Notes: generated by a model not told the origin, from the letters alone. A stretch of DNA of 64,000 nt from Ureibacillus sp. FSL W7-1570 (GCF_038593265.1 NZ_CP151979.1:496001-560000); one strand, 5' to 3'; shown: positions 8,442 to 18,181, numbered from the stretch's first letter. A program made the numbers and translations.

Positions 8442-8471
8442 CTGGGAGTTTTGTGTAGAAAGGTGTCAAAA

Positions 8472-8984
8472 ATGAGAAAAATATATTTGGTAGGATTCAT
8501 GGGATGCGGAAAGAGTGCAATTGGACGCCAATTAAGCTATGTATTGCGGATGCCCTTTTATGATATGGATAAAGAGATTGTAAGGCAACAGGGGATGCCG
8601 ATTCCTGAAATTTTTGAAAAATACGGAGAGGAGCATTTTCGGAATCTCGAAACGGAATTTTTGAGAAATTTCCGGGATGAAGCTTGTATTATTGCCACTG
8701 GCGGCGGGGTTGCGATGAGACCGGAAAACCGGGAAATCATGAGAAGGACAGGCCTCGTTTTCTTTCTGGATGCTCCTTTTGAAGATATTTACAACCGGAT
8801 CAAAAATGATAAAAATCGCCCGATCGCCCAACGTTCGACAAAAAAAGAGCTGGAACGACTATTTTATTACAGAAGAAAATTTTATAAAAGAGCAGCCCAT
8901 ATCCGCGTCTTTACGCATAATCGAACAATCCGTCAAGTGGTAAATTACATGGCATTCCAAGTGAACCGTTTGAAAGGCGAATGA
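8472..8984 (+). CDS. aroK: Shikimate kinase
   Basis: 170 aa. Phosphorylates shikimate with ATP in chorismate synthesis. Walker A is GFMGCGKS at residues 8-15. The shikimate-binding Asp is in YDMDKEI, and the G-rich loop is ATGGGVAMRPENR. The lid arginine region reads NRPIAQRS. The ATG at 8472 has AAAGGTG before it. In B. subtilis the comG and gcv operons are not separated by this gene, so its place here is a lineage difference. A weak inverted repeat with TTTTTAT at about 8980-9018 may end the transcript. Confidence 0.93.
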   Translation: MRKIYLVGFMGCGKSAIGRQLSYVLRMPFYDMDKEIVRQQGMPIPEIFEKYGEEHFRNLETEFLRNFRDEACIIATGGGVAMRPENREIMRRTGLVFFLDAPFEDIYNRIKNDKNRPIAQRSTKKELERLFYYRRKFYKRAAHIRVFTHNRTIRQVVNYMAFQVNRLKGE

Positions 8985-9078
8985 ACATAAATTATATTTG
9001 AAAAATGTTCGCTTTTTATACAGGATTTTAAAAAAATGTTGCCTTACATCCTGTTCAATGTTAGGATATTGGCAAAGA

Positions 9079-9084
9079 TATAAT
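9079..9084 (+). promoter_or_regulatory. Candidate -10 element for the gcv operon
   Basis: A perfect TATAAT lies about 35 bases before the glycine riboswitch. No convincing -35 hexamer stands at the right distance, so only the -10 is called. Confidence 0.4.
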
Positions 9085-9114
9085 GATTGTTCAACTTGAT
9101 AATGGCGGATGATT

Positions 9115-9290
9115 GTGCGGGGAGAGAACGTGTTTACGTCGCCGAAGGAGCAAGTAGGGGAACTATGAATCTCTCAGGCAAAAAGACTCGTACGGGACGC
9201 AACTCTGGAGAGCGCTGATTTTTCAGCCACCCAAGGGGAAAGCCTGCTTTTACAGTAGGTGTAACTTTCAGGTGAAAGGACAGAGAATTC
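9115..9290 (+). promoter_or_regulatory. Tandem glycine riboswitch (gcvT RNA)
   Basis: Two consecutive aptamers of the gcvT class are visible. The first runs from GGGGAGAGAACG through GCCGAAGGAGCAAG and ATCTCTCAGGCAAAAAGAC to about 9196. The second runs from AACTCTGGAGAGCGC through AGCCACCCAAGGGGAAAGCC and AACTTTCAGGTGAAAGGACAGAG. The conserved CAGGCAAAA/CAGGTGAAAGGAC blocks are diagnostic. It lies immediately upstream of gcvT; in Bacillus this RNA switches on glycine cleavage genes when glycine binds. Confidence 0.95.
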
Positions 9291-9320
9291 CTAAAACAAG
9301 GGGATTTTCTGTCCTTTTTT
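9277..9320 (+). terminator. Riboswitch expression-platform terminator
   Basis: AAGGACAGA pairs with TCTGTCCTT, flanked by GAATTCC/GGGATT pairing, followed by TTTTTT. The left arm shares the 3' strand of the second aptamer's closing helix, so glycine binding should prevent the terminator and permit transcription (inference from the pairing). Confidence 0.85.
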
Positions 9321-9374
9321 ACCTATATTAATTAATGAGCTTTTAAAGAGGATCCAGTAAAGGGAGGTTTCTTG

Positions 9375-10475
9375 ATGGGAGAATTAAAAAGAACACCATT
9401 ATTTGACGAGTATGCCAAATATGGTGCGAAAACCATTGACTTTGGAGGATGGGAACTGCCTGTCCAATTTTCATCGATCAAAGAAGAACATGAAGCTGTA
9501 AGAAAACGAGCAGGACTATTTGACGTATCCCATATGGGAGAAATCATTGTCGAAGGGAAAGATGCGCTCGGGTTCCTGCAAAAAATATTATCCAATGACA
9601 TCTCAAAAATTCCTGTAGGTGGCGCACAATACAATGTAATGTGCTATGAAAATGGCGGGGTTGTTGATGATTTAATCGTATACAACCTTGGAAATGATCA
9701 GTATCTGCTTGTAGTGAATGCTGCGAATATTGAGAAAGATTTTGAATGGCTGAAAAAGCATGCCCAAGGCGAAGTGGATATTACAAACAAATCCGATGAA
9801 TATGCCATGATTGCTCTTCAAGGGCCGCTTTCAGAAAAAATATTGCAAACATTGACGGAGGAAGAGTTGAAAGAAATAAAACCATTCCATTTCAAAGCTT
9901 CCGCAACGGTTGGCGGCTATCCGGTATTGCTTTCCCGCAGCGGTTATACAGGAGAAGACGGGTTTGAACTATATGGGGAGCCGAAAGCGATTGTGGCACT
10001 GTGGCATAAAATTTTAGGGGCCGGAAAAGAGGATGGACTCATTCCGTGTGGTCTTGGCGCCCGTGACACATTGCGCTTTGAAGCATGTCTGCCGCTTTAT
10101 GGGCAAGAATTATCTGAATCCATCTCACCTCTTGAAGCAGGTATCGGATTTGCGGTGAAACTTCAAAAAGAGTCGGATTTTATCGGCAAGGAAGCGCTAA
10201 TCAAACAAAAGGAACAAGGGCTTTCAAGAAAACTTGTCGGCATTGAAATGATTGAAAAAGGTATTCCTCGCCATGGCTATAAAGTCTTTAAAGGTGACGC
10301 AGAAATCGGCGTTGTAACAACCGGAACACAAGTACCTTCCACAAAACGGAATTTGGGATTAGCCCTGTTGGATAGCCAATATGCTGATTTGGGCACAGAA
10401 GTGGATGTGGAAATCCGGAATAAGAAGGTAAAAGCGCAAGTGGTGCCGAAACCTTTTTATAAACGGGAAAAATAA
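9375..10475 (+). CDS. gcvT: Glycine cleavage system T protein (aminomethyltransferase)
   Basis: 366 aa. Transfers the methylene group from aminomethyl-lipoyl GcvH to tetrahydrofolate, releasing ammonia. Family motifs include [16 protein letters not shown] near the start, [10 protein letters not shown], and [14 protein letters not shown] in the folate-binding middle domain; the C-terminal barrel begins near residue 280. GGGAGG stands 7 bases before the ATG at 9375. First gene of gcvT-gcvPA-gcvPB, under the glycine riboswitch. The H protein is not encoded here. Confidence 0.97.
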   Translation: MGELKRTPLFDEYAKYGAKTIDFGGWELPVQFSSIKEEHEAVRKRAGLFDVSHMGEIIVEGKDALGFLQKILSNDISKIPVGGAQYNVMCYENGGVVDDLIVYNLGNDQYLLVVNAANIEKDFEWLKKHAQGEVDITNKSDEYAMIALQGPLSEKILQTLTEEELKEIKPFHFKASATVGGYPVLLSRSGYTGEDGFELYGEPKAIVALWHKILGAGKEDGLIPCGLGARDTLRFEACLPLYGQELSESISPLEAGIGFAVKLQKESDFIGKEALIKQKEQGLSRKLVGIEMIEKGIPRHGYKVFKGDAEIGVVTTGTQVPSTKRNLGLALLDSQYADLGTEVDVEIRNKKVKAQVVPKPFYKREK

Positions 10476-10492
10476 TTAATGGAGGTCAAAAA

Positions 10493-11839
10493 ATGAAGCA
10501 TCGATATCTTCCAATGACGGAACAGGACAAACAGGAAATGCTCGCTACCATTGGAGTGGAAAGCATTGACGATTTATTTGCGGACATTCCAGAAGAGGTG
10601 CGTTTTAAAGGGCTTTACAATATTAAAGAGGCAGTATCTGAATCTGAATTATTGAAAGAACTGAAAGCATTAGCAGATAAAAATACGAATACGGAATCAG
10701 CTGTTTCATTTTTGGGCGCAGGTGTATACAATCACTATAAACCTGCCATTGTTGATCATGTCATTTCCCGTTCGGAATTCTATACCGCTTATACGCCATA
10801 TCAACCGGAAATTTCACAAGGGGAATTACAGGCAATTTTTGAATTCCAGACAATGATTGCGGAATTGACGGGAATGGATTTGGCCAACTCGTCCATGTAT
10901 GATGGGGGAACGGCTCTTGCAGAGGCGGGAATGCTTGCCGCCGGTTCCACTAGACGGAAAAAACTTTTAGTGTCTGAAGCTATTCATCCGGAATACCGTG
11001 AAGTCGTGAAAACTTATGCCTATGGCCAATCCATTGAAGTGGTGACAGTGCCAACCAAGGATGGCGTCACAGATATTGAAGCGTTGAAAGAATTGATCGA
11101 TGAACAAACAGCCGCGATTATGGTGCAATATCCAAACTTCTTCGGCCAAATTGAAGACATTAAAAAAATTGGCGAAATGGCCCATGAAGCGAAAGGATTA
11201 TTCATTGTATCAGCCAACCCGCTGGCATTAGGCGTTTTAACACCTCCTGGAAAATTGGGTGCGGATATTACGGTTGGAGATGTGCAACCGTTCGGAATTC
11301 CTGAAAGTTTCGGAGGGCCGCATTGCGGTTATTTTGCCACAACGTCAAAATTAATGCGCAAAGTTCCTGGACGTTTGGTCGGACAAACGGTGGACCAGGA
11401 CGGACGGCGCGGTTTCGTGTTGACGTTGCAAGCCCGTGAACAACATATTCGCCGGGAAAAAGCGACTTCAAATATCTGTTCCAACCAAGCCTTGCTTGCC
11501 CTTGCCGCTTCTGTTGCCATGACGGCTTTAGGCAAACGCGGCATCCAAGAGATGGCGAAGCAAAATATTGTAAAAACTCGTTATGCAAAAACGGCATTTG
11601 AGAAAGCAGGATTCACGGTTCCGTTCCAAGGGGCTCATTTTAACGAAATCGTTGTGAAAGTGAATAAGCCGGTGAGTGAGATCAATCAAAAATTATTGGA
11701 AAAAGGCATCATTGGCGGCTATGATTTGGGCCGCGACTATCCGCATCTTGAGAACCATGTACTGATTGCCGTAACAGAATTGCGTACGAAAGAAGAAATT
11801 GACCAACTCGTGCAAGAAATGGGGGCTTACAATGCATAA
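10493..11839 (+). CDS. gcvPA: Glycine dehydrogenase (decarboxylating) subunit 1
   Basis: 448 aa. N-terminal half of the split P protein; with GcvPB it forms the PLP enzyme that decarboxylates glycine and loads H protein. Motifs: [10 protein letters not shown] at the start, [56 protein letters not shown] precedes the ATG. Length matches the Bacillus subunit (448 aa). Confidence 0.97.
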   Translation: MKHRYLPMTEQDKQEMLATIGVESIDDLFADIPEEVRFKGLYNIKEAVSESELLKELKALADKNTNTESAVSFLGAGVYNHYKPAIVDHVISRSEFYTAYTPYQPEISQGELQAIFEFQTMIAELTGMDLANSSMYDGGTALAEAGMLAAGSTRRKKLLVSEAIHPEYREVVKTYAYGQSIEVVTVPTKDGVTDIEALKELIDEQTAAIMVQYPNFFGQIEDIKKIGEMAHEAKGLFIVSANPLALGVLTPPGKLGADITVGDVQPFGIPESFGGPHCGYFATTSKLMRKVPGRLVGQTVDQDGRRGFVLTLQAREQHIRREKATSNICSNQALLALAASVAMTALGKRGIQEMAKQNIVKTRYAKTAFEKAGFTVPFQGAHFNEIVVKVNKPVSEINQKLLEKGIIGGYDLGRDYPHLENHVLIAVTELRTKEEIDQLVQEMGAYNA

Positions 11840-13295
11840 CGAAAATCAACCGCTCATTTTTGAATTATCAAAAGAAGGCCGCATCGGTTACAGCTTGCCG
11901 GAATTGGATGTGCCCGAAGTGGAATTATCCGAATTGATTCCGCAAGAATATTTGCGTGAAGAGCCGGCCGAGCTTCCGGAAGTGTCTGAATTGGATATTA
12001 TGCGCCACTACACTGCGCTGTCCCGCCGCAATCATGGTGTGGATTCCGGGTTTTATCCGCTGGGCTCATGCACAATGAAATACAATCCGAAAATAAATGA
12101 AGAAGTTGCCCGTTTCTCCGGATTTGCAAACATTCATCCATTGCAGGATGAATCTACAGTGCAAGGGGCAATGGAATTGATGTATGAACTGCAAACGGCT
12201 TTAAAAGAAATTACCGGCATGGATGAAGTGACATTGCAACCTGCTGCCGGCGCCCATGGTGAATGGACGGCGTTGATGTTGATCCGTGCCTATCATGAAG
12301 CGAATGGGGAAGGGCACCGGAACAAAGTGATTGTACCGGACTCTGCCCATGGTACGAACCCTGCCAGCGCTGCAGTTGCCGGATTCGAAATCATTACGGT
12401 GAAATCCGATGAAAACGGATTGGTCGACTTGGAAGATTTGCGCCGTGTCGTCAGGGAAGATACAGCGGCTCTCATGTTGACAAATCCGAACACGCTCGGT
12501 TTGTTTGAAGAACATATTGTCGAGATTGCCGAAATTGTTCATAGCGTCGGCGGGAAAGTATACTATGATGGAGCCAACTTGAATGCGGTTATGTCCAAAG
12601 CGCGCCCTGGCGATATGGGATTTGACTGCGTTCACTTGAACTTGCATAAAACCTTTACTGGCCCGCACGGTGGGGGAGGTCCAGGCTCCGGTCCGGTTGG
12701 CGTGAAAAAAGATCTAATCCCATTCTTGCCAAAACCGGTGCTTGTGAAAAAAGAAGATGGCACGTTCCATTTCGATTACGACCGTCCGCAATCCATCGGC
12801 CGGGTTAAACCATTCTACGGCAACTTCGGCATCAATGTGCGTGCCTATGCGTATATTCGCTCCATGGGTCCGGAAGGATTAAAATTGGTGACAGAGTATG
12901 CCGTATTAAATGCGAATTACATGATGAGAAGACTTTCGCCATATTTCGACCTGCCATATGATCGCCATTGCAAACATGAATTCGTTCTATCCGGACGCCG
13001 TCAGAAAAAACTGGGTGTCCGCACGTTGGATATTGCGAAACGTCTTCTTGATTTCGGCTACCATCCACCGACAATCTACTTCCCGTTGATTGTGGAAGAA
13101 GGAATGATGATTGAGCCGACGGAAACCGAATCAAAGGAAACGTTGGATGCTTTCTGTGATGCGCTGATTCAAATTGCAAAAGAAGCGGAGGAGAATCCTT
13201 CGATCGTTCAAGAAGCACCGCATACAACGGTTGTAAGCCGCCTGGATGAAACGCAGGCTGCAAGACATCCGGTTTTGCGTTATCAAAAGCAATAA
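11832..13295 (+). CDS. gcvPB: Glycine dehydrogenase (decarboxylating) subunit 2
   Basis: 487 aa. PLP-binding half of the split P protein. The Schiff-base lysine is Lys273 in [20 protein letters not shown]; other signatures are [14 protein letters not shown] and [12 protein letters not shown]. The ATG at 11832 overlaps the gcvPA stop by 8 nt, suggesting translational coupling. The C-terminus after about residue 470 is a variable tail. Confidence 0.97.
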   Translation: MHNENQPLIFELSKEGRIGYSLPELDVPEVELSELIPQEYLREEPAELPEVSELDIMRHYTALSRRNHGVDSGFYPLGSCTMKYNPKINEEVARFSGFANIHPLQDESTVQGAMELMYELQTALKEITGMDEVTLQPAAGAHGEWTALMLIRAYHEANGEGHRNKVIVPDSAHGTNPASAAVAGFEIITVKSDENGLVDLEDLRRVVREDTAALMLTNPNTLGLFEEHIVEIAEIVHSVGGKVYYDGANLNAVMSKARPGDMGFDCVHLNLHKTFTGPHGGGGPGSGPVGVKKDLIPFLPKPVLVKKEDGTFHFDYDRPQSIGRVKPFYGNFGINVRAYAYIRSMGPEGLKLVTEYAVLNANYMMRRLSPYFDLPYDRHCKHEFVLSGRRQKKLGVRTLDIAKRLLDFGYHPPTIYFPLIVEEGMMIEPTETESKETLDAFCDALIQIAKEAEENPSIVQEAPHTTVVSRLDETQAARHPVLRYQKQ

Positions 13296-13300
13296 TAAAA

Positions 13301-13338
13301 AAATATCCATGAGGGCTTGACCTCATGGATATTTTTAT
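13301..13338 (+). terminator. Terminator of the gcv operon
   Basis: ATATCCATGAGG pairs perfectly with CCTCATGGATAT around a 6-nt loop, followed by TTTTA. The following 85 bases to yqhL are AT-rich without a recognised element. Confidence 0.9.
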
Positions 13339-13424
13339 TGAGAGATTTTGAAAAATAAAAATGGCAAAAAGTTATCATTAAAAATTTTTAAAAGTTAAAC
13401 GAAATAGAAATTAAGTACAAAATT

Positions 13425-13811
13425 TTAATTTTTCGTTTTCACTTTTCCTGTCCAAGTTTTAAAACCGCCTTGAAGTTGATAAAGCTGGTTATAGCCCTTT
13501 TTCTTCAGGAAAAGCGCTGCCCGTGAACTTCTCGTCATATTTTGGCAATATAAATATACAGGAAGATCCGGACGAATTTCTTTGTAACGTTGACGCAATT
13601 GGGTGAAAGGAATGTTGCGTGCTCCCAGGATATGTCCCGATTCGAATTCCTTCGCTTCCCGAACATCAATCAGTTGGGCTTTGCGGTATCCTTTGATGAA
13701 TTCCTCCTGCGTCAAATTTGTGACAGCCTTTTTCAAACGGAATGAGCTGACAACCACATAGATAATGATGACTCCTAGAATGATTGCAATTGTATATAAT
13801 ACTGTCGCCAC
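13425..13811 (-). CDS. yqhL: Membrane-anchored rhodanese-like protein (YqhL)
   Basis: 128 aa. Residues 4-24 form a single N-terminal membrane helix. A rhodanese domain follows, with the substrate-loop cysteine Cys89 in YLYCQNMTRS and the CDC25-like hallmarks LIDVREAKEFESGHILGARNIP. The family transfers sulfane sulfur; the real acceptor is unknown. The gene faces away from lipM, as in B. subtilis. Confidence 0.9.
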   Translation of the reverse strand: MATVLYTIAIILGVIIIYVVVSSFRLKKAVTNLTQEEFIKGYRKAQLIDVREAKEFESGHILGARNIPFTQLRQRYKEIRPDLPVYLYCQNMTRSSRAALFLKKKGYNQLYQLQGGFKTWTGKVKTKN

Positions 13812-13879
13812 TTCAAAATTTCTCCTTTCTATTTACATAGAACATTATAAATAAGAAAGTGGCATTCGTCCATTCAGTT

Positions 13880-13888
13880 TGATACAAT
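13880..13888 (+). promoter_or_regulatory. Candidate extended -10 promoter for lipM
   Basis: TGATACAAT is an extended -10 element (TG-N-TACAAT) ending 25 bases before the lipM ATG. No clear -35 was found. Confidence 0.35.
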
Positions 13889-13913
13889 GAGAAAGTTGTG
13901 AGGTGGGAAACGA

Positions 13914-14744
13914 ATGAAAACGAAATGGTATTTTATTAATTCAGGACCATGCAGTCCGTCTTATAATATGGCATTGGACGAAGCGTTGCTTGATTTTCAC
14001 AGCAAAAATGAAATCCCGCCGGTGATCCGGTTTTATCAATGGAATCCGCCGACACTTTCCATCGGTTATTTCCAAAAAGCGAAGGACATCAATTTGGAAG
14101 CGTTGGAAGAACAGAATATCGGGTTTGTCCGAAGACCGACTGGCGGACGGGCCGTATTGCACGACAGCGAATTGACGTACAGCATCATCGTGACGGAGCA
14201 ATATCCGAACCTGCCTGAAACCGTAACAGAAGCTTACCGTTTTTTGAGCGAAGGTTTGTTGAAAGGGTTCCACAATTTGGGATTGGATGCTTATTTCAGC
14301 ATCCCTGATACGGAAGAAAAACAAGATGCATTGAAAAAGCCGAAAAGTGCCGTTTGTTTCGATGCGCCTAGTTGGTATGAACTTGTTGTGGAAGGGAAAA
14401 AAGTCGCTGGAAGTGCGCAAACTAGACAAAAGGGCGTCGTTTTGCAGCACGGTGCAATTTTATTGGATCTCGATGAAGACAAGCTGTTGTCTCTGTTCAA
14501 TTTCCCTTCCGAAGAGGCAAAAGAGCGGATGCGCAAACAATTGCCGGAAAGAGCCGTTGCAATCAACCGTTTAACAACACGGCGCATCACCATTGAGGAA
14601 TGCATCCATGCCTTCAAAAAAGGTTTTGAAGAAGCTTTGCAAATAGAATTGATCCCATATGAACTGACTGAAGAACAAAAGGGATATGTGAGAAAATTGG
14701 AAGAAGAAAAGTATGCAAATGATGAATGGAATTTTAGAAAGTAA
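13914..14744 (+). CDS. lipM: Octanoyl-[GcvH]:protein N-octanoyltransferase / octanoyltransferase LipM
   Basis: 276 aa. In Bacillus, LipM moves octanoyl groups from acyl carrier protein to GcvH, the first step of lipoate synthesis. The fold is the biotin/lipoate ligase type: [38 protein letters not shown]. The nucleophilic cysteine is Cys148 in [11 protein letters not shown], and the conserved Lys is in [10 protein letters not shown]. Its placement next to the gcv operon makes sense because GcvH is its partner. Confidence 0.94.
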   Translation: MKTKWYFINSGPCSPSYNMALDEALLDFHSKNEIPPVIRFYQWNPPTLSIGYFQKAKDINLEALEEQNIGFVRRPTGGRAVLHDSELTYSIIVTEQYPNLPETVTEAYRFLSEGLLKGFHNLGLDAYFSIPDTEEKQDALKKPKSAVCFDAPSWYELVVEGKKVAGSAQTRQKGVVLQHGAILLDLDEDKLLSLFNFPSEEAKERMRKQLPERAVAINRLTTRRITIEECIHAFKKGFEEALQIELIPYELTEEQKGYVRKLEEEKYANDEWNFRK

Positions 14745-14890
14745 TCAAAAATTATCCTTCAAAAAATGTGATTAAAATTTAATATTCCGCTACAAACATA
14801 GAAATTTCTAGGATTCATAGAAATTATTATTTGTCAACCCCTTGAATCGATTTTGGTTATGAGGTAATCTTTTCTAAGTAGCAGAACGAA

Positions 14891-14934
14891 ACAATATATT
14901 GTATGTTCGTTTTGTTGGACATACAATATATTGT
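14891..14934 (+). promoter_or_regulatory. Paired NrdR boxes upstream of nrdJ
   Basis: The 12-mer ACAATATATTGT, itself a perfect palindrome, occurs at 14891-14902 and again at 14923-14934. Centre-to-centre distance is 32 bp, three helical turns, the classical arrangement for the dNTP-sensing repressor NrdR. It precedes a ribonucleotide reductase gene, which makes the assignment strong. The remaining bases 14745-14890 are AT-rich without a recognised gene. Confidence 0.9.
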
Positions 14935-14998
14935 GTTTTATTGTTTTTATATAGGGTAATGATAGTTAAATTATATATGTGCTAAGGGAGGCTGGCAG

Positions 14999-15784
14999 AT
15001 GGTAATGATAGATTCGTATACGACCATCCTCATTGATCAATTGAACAAAGATATTGAACAATTCCCGCAAGTTCACCCGATTACGCCGGACATGCATGTG
15101 ACGCATAAAGGTGTTTCGAGACTTGTCATGATTGACCGATATTCCTTCAAGGATACGGAAAAAAAGACGTTAAAACCAGGCGATTTTGTTGTATTAACCA
15201 TTAAGGAAGATCCAAAATTTCCAGCCCGCGGTTTAGGTTATATCCAATCAATCGATTGGAAAGAAAATAAAGCGGAAATTTTGATTGAAGAAGAGTACCG
15301 AAATGTGCTCGATGATCCGAAAGAACAAGAAACGGGCATCATTGTTCGATCCCTTGATATCATAGAAAAACCCCTTGAAATTTTTTATGAACAAATCGCG
15401 AAACGAAACGCAACCGGTTTGGCTGCCGTTGAGGAAACAGAAGAAAAACGCAGCGAATGGTTCCAAAAATTTTATGAGCAATTGGCTTCTTTAAAATTTG
15501 TGCCAGCTGGACGTGTTCTTTACGGTGCAGGATCCGGAAAACAAGTTACATATTTCAACTGCTATGTGATGCCTTTCGTTCCTGACAGCCGTGAAGGAAT
15601 CAGCGAACATCGCAAAAAAGTTATGGAAATTATGAGCCGGGGCGGCGGTGTCGGTACGAACGGTTCAACACTAAGACCGCGCAACACACTTGCAAGAGGG
15701 GTTAACGGAAGATCGAGCGGTTCTGTATCATGGCTTGATGACATTGCGAAATTGACCCATCTTGTTGAACAAGGTGGATCCCGT
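14999..15784 (+). CDS. nrdJ: Adenosylcobalamin-dependent ribonucleoside-diphosphate reductase, exon 1
   Basis: Exon 1 encodes residues 1-262 of a spliced 854-aa class II ribonucleotide reductase, which makes deoxyribonucleotides using adenosylcobalamin as radical source. The visible end is RSSGSVSWLDDIAKLTHLVE then QGGSR. The reading frame meets a TAA directly after the exon, so unspliced mRNA gives only this inactive fragment. The downstream half resumes at CGTGGAGCC (R-G-A-Q-M-I), restoring the family sequence GGSR-RGAQMIML. AAGGGAGG precedes ATG 14999. Control by NrdR is likely from the two upstream boxes. Confidence 0.92.
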
Positions 15785-16327
15785 TAAGACCATGGCGGGA
15801 TTAAAATCTCGTGAATTGCTGGAACACCCTTAGAGCCTTGCACACCACAACGTAGCTGGCAACGGCAAGCGTGATGGTTTGAAAAGGGCAAGGATTGGGC
15901 AATCAGCAGCGAAGCATCTCTGGAAACGGAGATGAACGTTCAACGACTATTGAAATTTCCTACGGCACTCCATACAATAATAAAAAGTATCTAATACAAG
16001 GTGGTACTTATAACGGGTGCTATGGAAAGAGTAAACCATAATCGACGGCAACGTGGTTATGGGGCACGAGACAAAGAGGAAAAAATCATACGGCTATGCT
16101 AAAAATGTCAATGCAATAACACCAAAACAAGGTTGTTATGAATTATGCATTAGTAGTATCAAGGATCTCAAAGCAATTTATAAAAAACTTTATGAATATG
16201 GAGACCTGAAACTTTATCGCAAATATGAAGAATTTTCCTCTTTGATGATATAGTCTGATCTCATGCGAAAGCATGAGAGGATGGCAGAAATGACCATCCC
16301 CGTTCATGATGAACGAGTAACAACCAG
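15785..16327 (+). ncRNA. Group I self-splicing intron interrupting nrdJ
   Basis: 543 nt. Exon 1 ends in T (15784) and the intron ends in G (16327), as required. P1: exon ATCCCGT pairs with intron GCGGGAT (15795-15801), giving a U-G wobble at the splice site. P10: intron CCATG (15790-15794) pairs with exon 2 CGTGG (16328-16332). Conserved core strings are seen: P AATTGCTGGA (15814), Q AATCAGCAGC (15901), R GTTCAACGACTA (15938-15949), S GATATAGTC (16247-16255); P7 is GACTA/TAGTC. After S come P9-type hairpins, CTCATGC-GAAA-GCATGAG (16260-16277), GGATGG/CCATCC and CGTTCA/TGAACG. Splicing leaves nrdJ in frame. Confidence 0.93.
16053..16253 (+). pseudogene. Decayed LAGLIDADG-type homing endonuclease fragment inside the intron
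   Basis: A 66-codon frame lies between the R and S core elements. Its second half, YELCISSIKDLKAIYKKLY followed by LKLYRKYEEF, resembles the C-terminal end of intron-encoded LAGLIDADG endonucleases (..YLxRKYxxF). The N-terminal catalytic repeats are absent and the start has no ribosome site. Part of a coding-like stretch upstream (15952-16038, EISYGTPYNNKKY) is in another frame and ends in a stop, suggesting deletion and frameshift. Its stop codon overlaps the S element. Assignment rests on remembered motif resemblance only. Confidence 0.5.
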
Positions 16328-18106
16328 CGTGGAGCCCAAATGATTATGCTTGCCGACTGGCATCCGGATATTGTGGAATTCATCATTTCCAAAATGCAAA
16401 ATCCGCGCATTTTGCGTTATTTGATTGAAAACATGGAAGATGAATCCATCATTCGCCATGCAAAAGAAAAATTGAAATTCACGCCATTGACTCCTCTTGA
16501 AGAAGCGATGTACCAAGGAATCGTCAACTACAAAAACATCCCCGGCTTGGGAGGATTCAGCGAGGCGGTCATCAAAGAAGCGGAAGCGAAATTGCGCGAT
16601 GGCGGAACATACAGCGTACACAATCCGGACTTCTTAACAGGAGCGAACATCTCCGTCACAATTACCAATGATTTTATGGAAGCGGTGGAAAAAGACGAAG
16701 AATATCCGCTTCGATTCCCGGATGTGGAAACATATACGCCGGAAGAAATGGCCATCTACAATGAAAAATGGCATAAAATCGGGGACGTGAGAGAGTGGGA
16801 AGCTCTCGGTTACCGGGTGCGCACTTACCGGAAAATCCGCGCGAGAGAGCTTTGGAAACTCATCAACATTTGTGCGACTTATGCAGCTGAGCCTGGCATT
16901 TTCTTCATTGATAATGCAAATGAAATGACGAATGCCCGCGCTTACGGCCAAAAAGTGGTGGCAACAAATCCATGCGGTGAACAGCCACTGGCGCCATATT
17001 CCGTATGTAACTTGGCGGCCATCAATTTGGCGAACTTTGCATTGAAAGACCAAAAAACAGTCGATTTTGAAGCGTTGAAAGAAACGGTGCGTGTCGGCGT
17101 CCGCATGCAAGACAACGTCATCGATGCAACGCCGTATTTCCTTGAAGAAAACCGCAAACAGGCTCTTGGAGAGCGACGTGTCGGTCTGGGTGTAATGGGA
17201 CTCGCTGATTTGCTCATTTACTGTGAAAAAGAATACGGTTCAAAAGAAGGAAATGAGCTGGTTGATAAAGTGTTCGAAACGATTGCAACAACCGCTTATG
17301 AAACCTCCATTGAACTGGCAAAAGAACGTGGCAGCTTCCCATTCTTGGTAGGAGAGACGGAAGAAGAAACAAAACGTTTACGAGAAGCTTTCATCAATAC
17401 AGGCTACATGAAACGCATGCCTGAACATATTCGTCAAGGGGTGCTCGAACACGGCATCCGCAATTCCCACCTGCTTACGGTTGCGCCAACCGGATCAACA
17501 GGTACAATGGTGGGAGTGGCAACCGGTTTGGAACCTTACTTTTCCTTCACTTACTATCGTTCCGGCCGTTTAGGAAAATTCATCGAAGTGAAGGCGGAAA
17601 TCGTCCAAGAATACTTGAGAGCGCATCCTGAAGTAGATGAACACAATTTGCCGCATTGGTTTGTGACGGCAATGGATTTGACACCGGAAGCTCACGCGGA
17701 TGTGCAATGCATCATCCAACGTTGGGTGGATTCGTCCATCTCCAAAACGGTGAACGCGCCAAAAGGATATACGGTGGAACAAGTGCAAAAAGTGTACGAA
17801 CGCCTATACAAAGGTGGAGCCAAAGGCGGAACGGTTTACGTGGATGGCAGCCGTGATTCCCAAGTATTGACATTAAAAGCGGAAATGACGCATGAAGAAC
17901 AGTTAACATTTGAGGAATTGGAAGACGAAAAAATTGAAAAACCGGTTGTGCTAGTTGAAACGATTGCGCCGCTTCAACAAACAAATGTGAATATCGGTTC
18001 GGAAGTGGGCGATACATGCCCTGTCTGCCGTCAAGGTACGGTGGAAGAAATTGGTGGATGCAACACATGTACCGTTTGTGGCGCCCAATTGAAATGTGGA
18101 TTGTAA
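16328..18106 (+). CDS. nrdJ: Adenosylcobalamin-dependent ribonucleoside-diphosphate reductase, exon 2
   Basis: Encodes residues 263-854. Starts R-G-A-Q-M-I-M-L-A-D-W-H-P-D-I, a strongly conserved RNR stretch. Key active-site segment: NPCGEQPLAPYSVCNLAAIN (Cys and Glu of the radical site). VAPTGSTGTMVGVATGLEP is the phosphate-binding region. The C-terminus carries a CPVCRQG...CNTCTVCGAQLKCGL zinc-ribbon/redox cysteine tail as in other NrdJ proteins. The apparent ATG at 16340 is only an internal Met; no ribosome site precedes it. No small subunit is needed, and none is found nearby. Confidence 0.93.
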   Translation, partial: RGAQMIMLADWHPDIVEFIISKMQNPRILRYLIENMEDESIIRHAKEKLKFTPLTPLEEAMYQGIVNYKNIPGLGGFSEAVIKEAEAKLRDGGTYSVHNPDFLTGANISVTITNDFMEAVEKDEEYPLRFPDVETYTPEEMAIYNEKWHKIGDVREWEALGYRVRTYRKIRARELWKLINICATYAAEPGIFFIDNANEMTNARAYGQKVVATNPCGEQPLAPYSVCNLAAINLANFALKDQKTVDFEALKETVRVGVRMQDNVIDATPYFLEENRKQALGERRVGLGVMGLADLLIYCEKEYGSKEGNELVDKVFETIATTAYETSIELAKERGSFPFLVGETEEETKRLREAFINTGYMKRMPEHIRQGVLEHGIRNSHLLTVAPTGSTGTMVGVATGLEPYFSFTYYRSGRLGKFIEVKAEIVQEYLRAHPEVDEHNLPHWFVTAMDLTPEAHADVQCIIQRWVDSSISKTVNAPKGYTVEQVQKVYERLYKGGAKGGTVYVDGSRDSQVLTLKAEMTHEEQLTFEELEDEKIEKPVVLVETIAPLQQTNVNIGSEVGDTCPVCRQGTVEEIGGCNTCTVCGAQLKCGL

Positions 18107-18139
18107 TAACTTGAATCATTAGAAAAAACTCCAAGATAT

Positions 18140-18181
18140 AAATCCCCCTTTAGATTTCAATGGTCTAAAGGGGGATTTTTA
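18140..18181 (+). terminator. Terminator of nrdJ
   Basis: AAATCCCCCTTTAGA pairs perfectly with TCTAAAGGGGGATTT, 9-nt loop, then Ts. Confidence 0.93.

Noticed and set aside
12201-12668. Long minus-strand frames opposite gcvPB, xseA, bkdAB and others
   Set aside because: They lie wholly opposite well-recognised genes, show no ribosome sites, and are shadows of codon usage.
15785-16327. Intein or group II intron as the insert in nrdJ
   Set aside because: The insert has several stop codons in frame with exon 1 and no Hint-type motifs, which excludes an intein. It lacks a GUGYG start and a domain V hairpin, which excludes group II, while the group I core and P1/P10 fit exactly.
16340-18106. nrdJ starting at ATG 16340 as a separate gene
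   Set aside because: No ribosome site precedes it, and the conserved residues R-G-A-Q lie just before this Met; it is exon 2 of a spliced gene.
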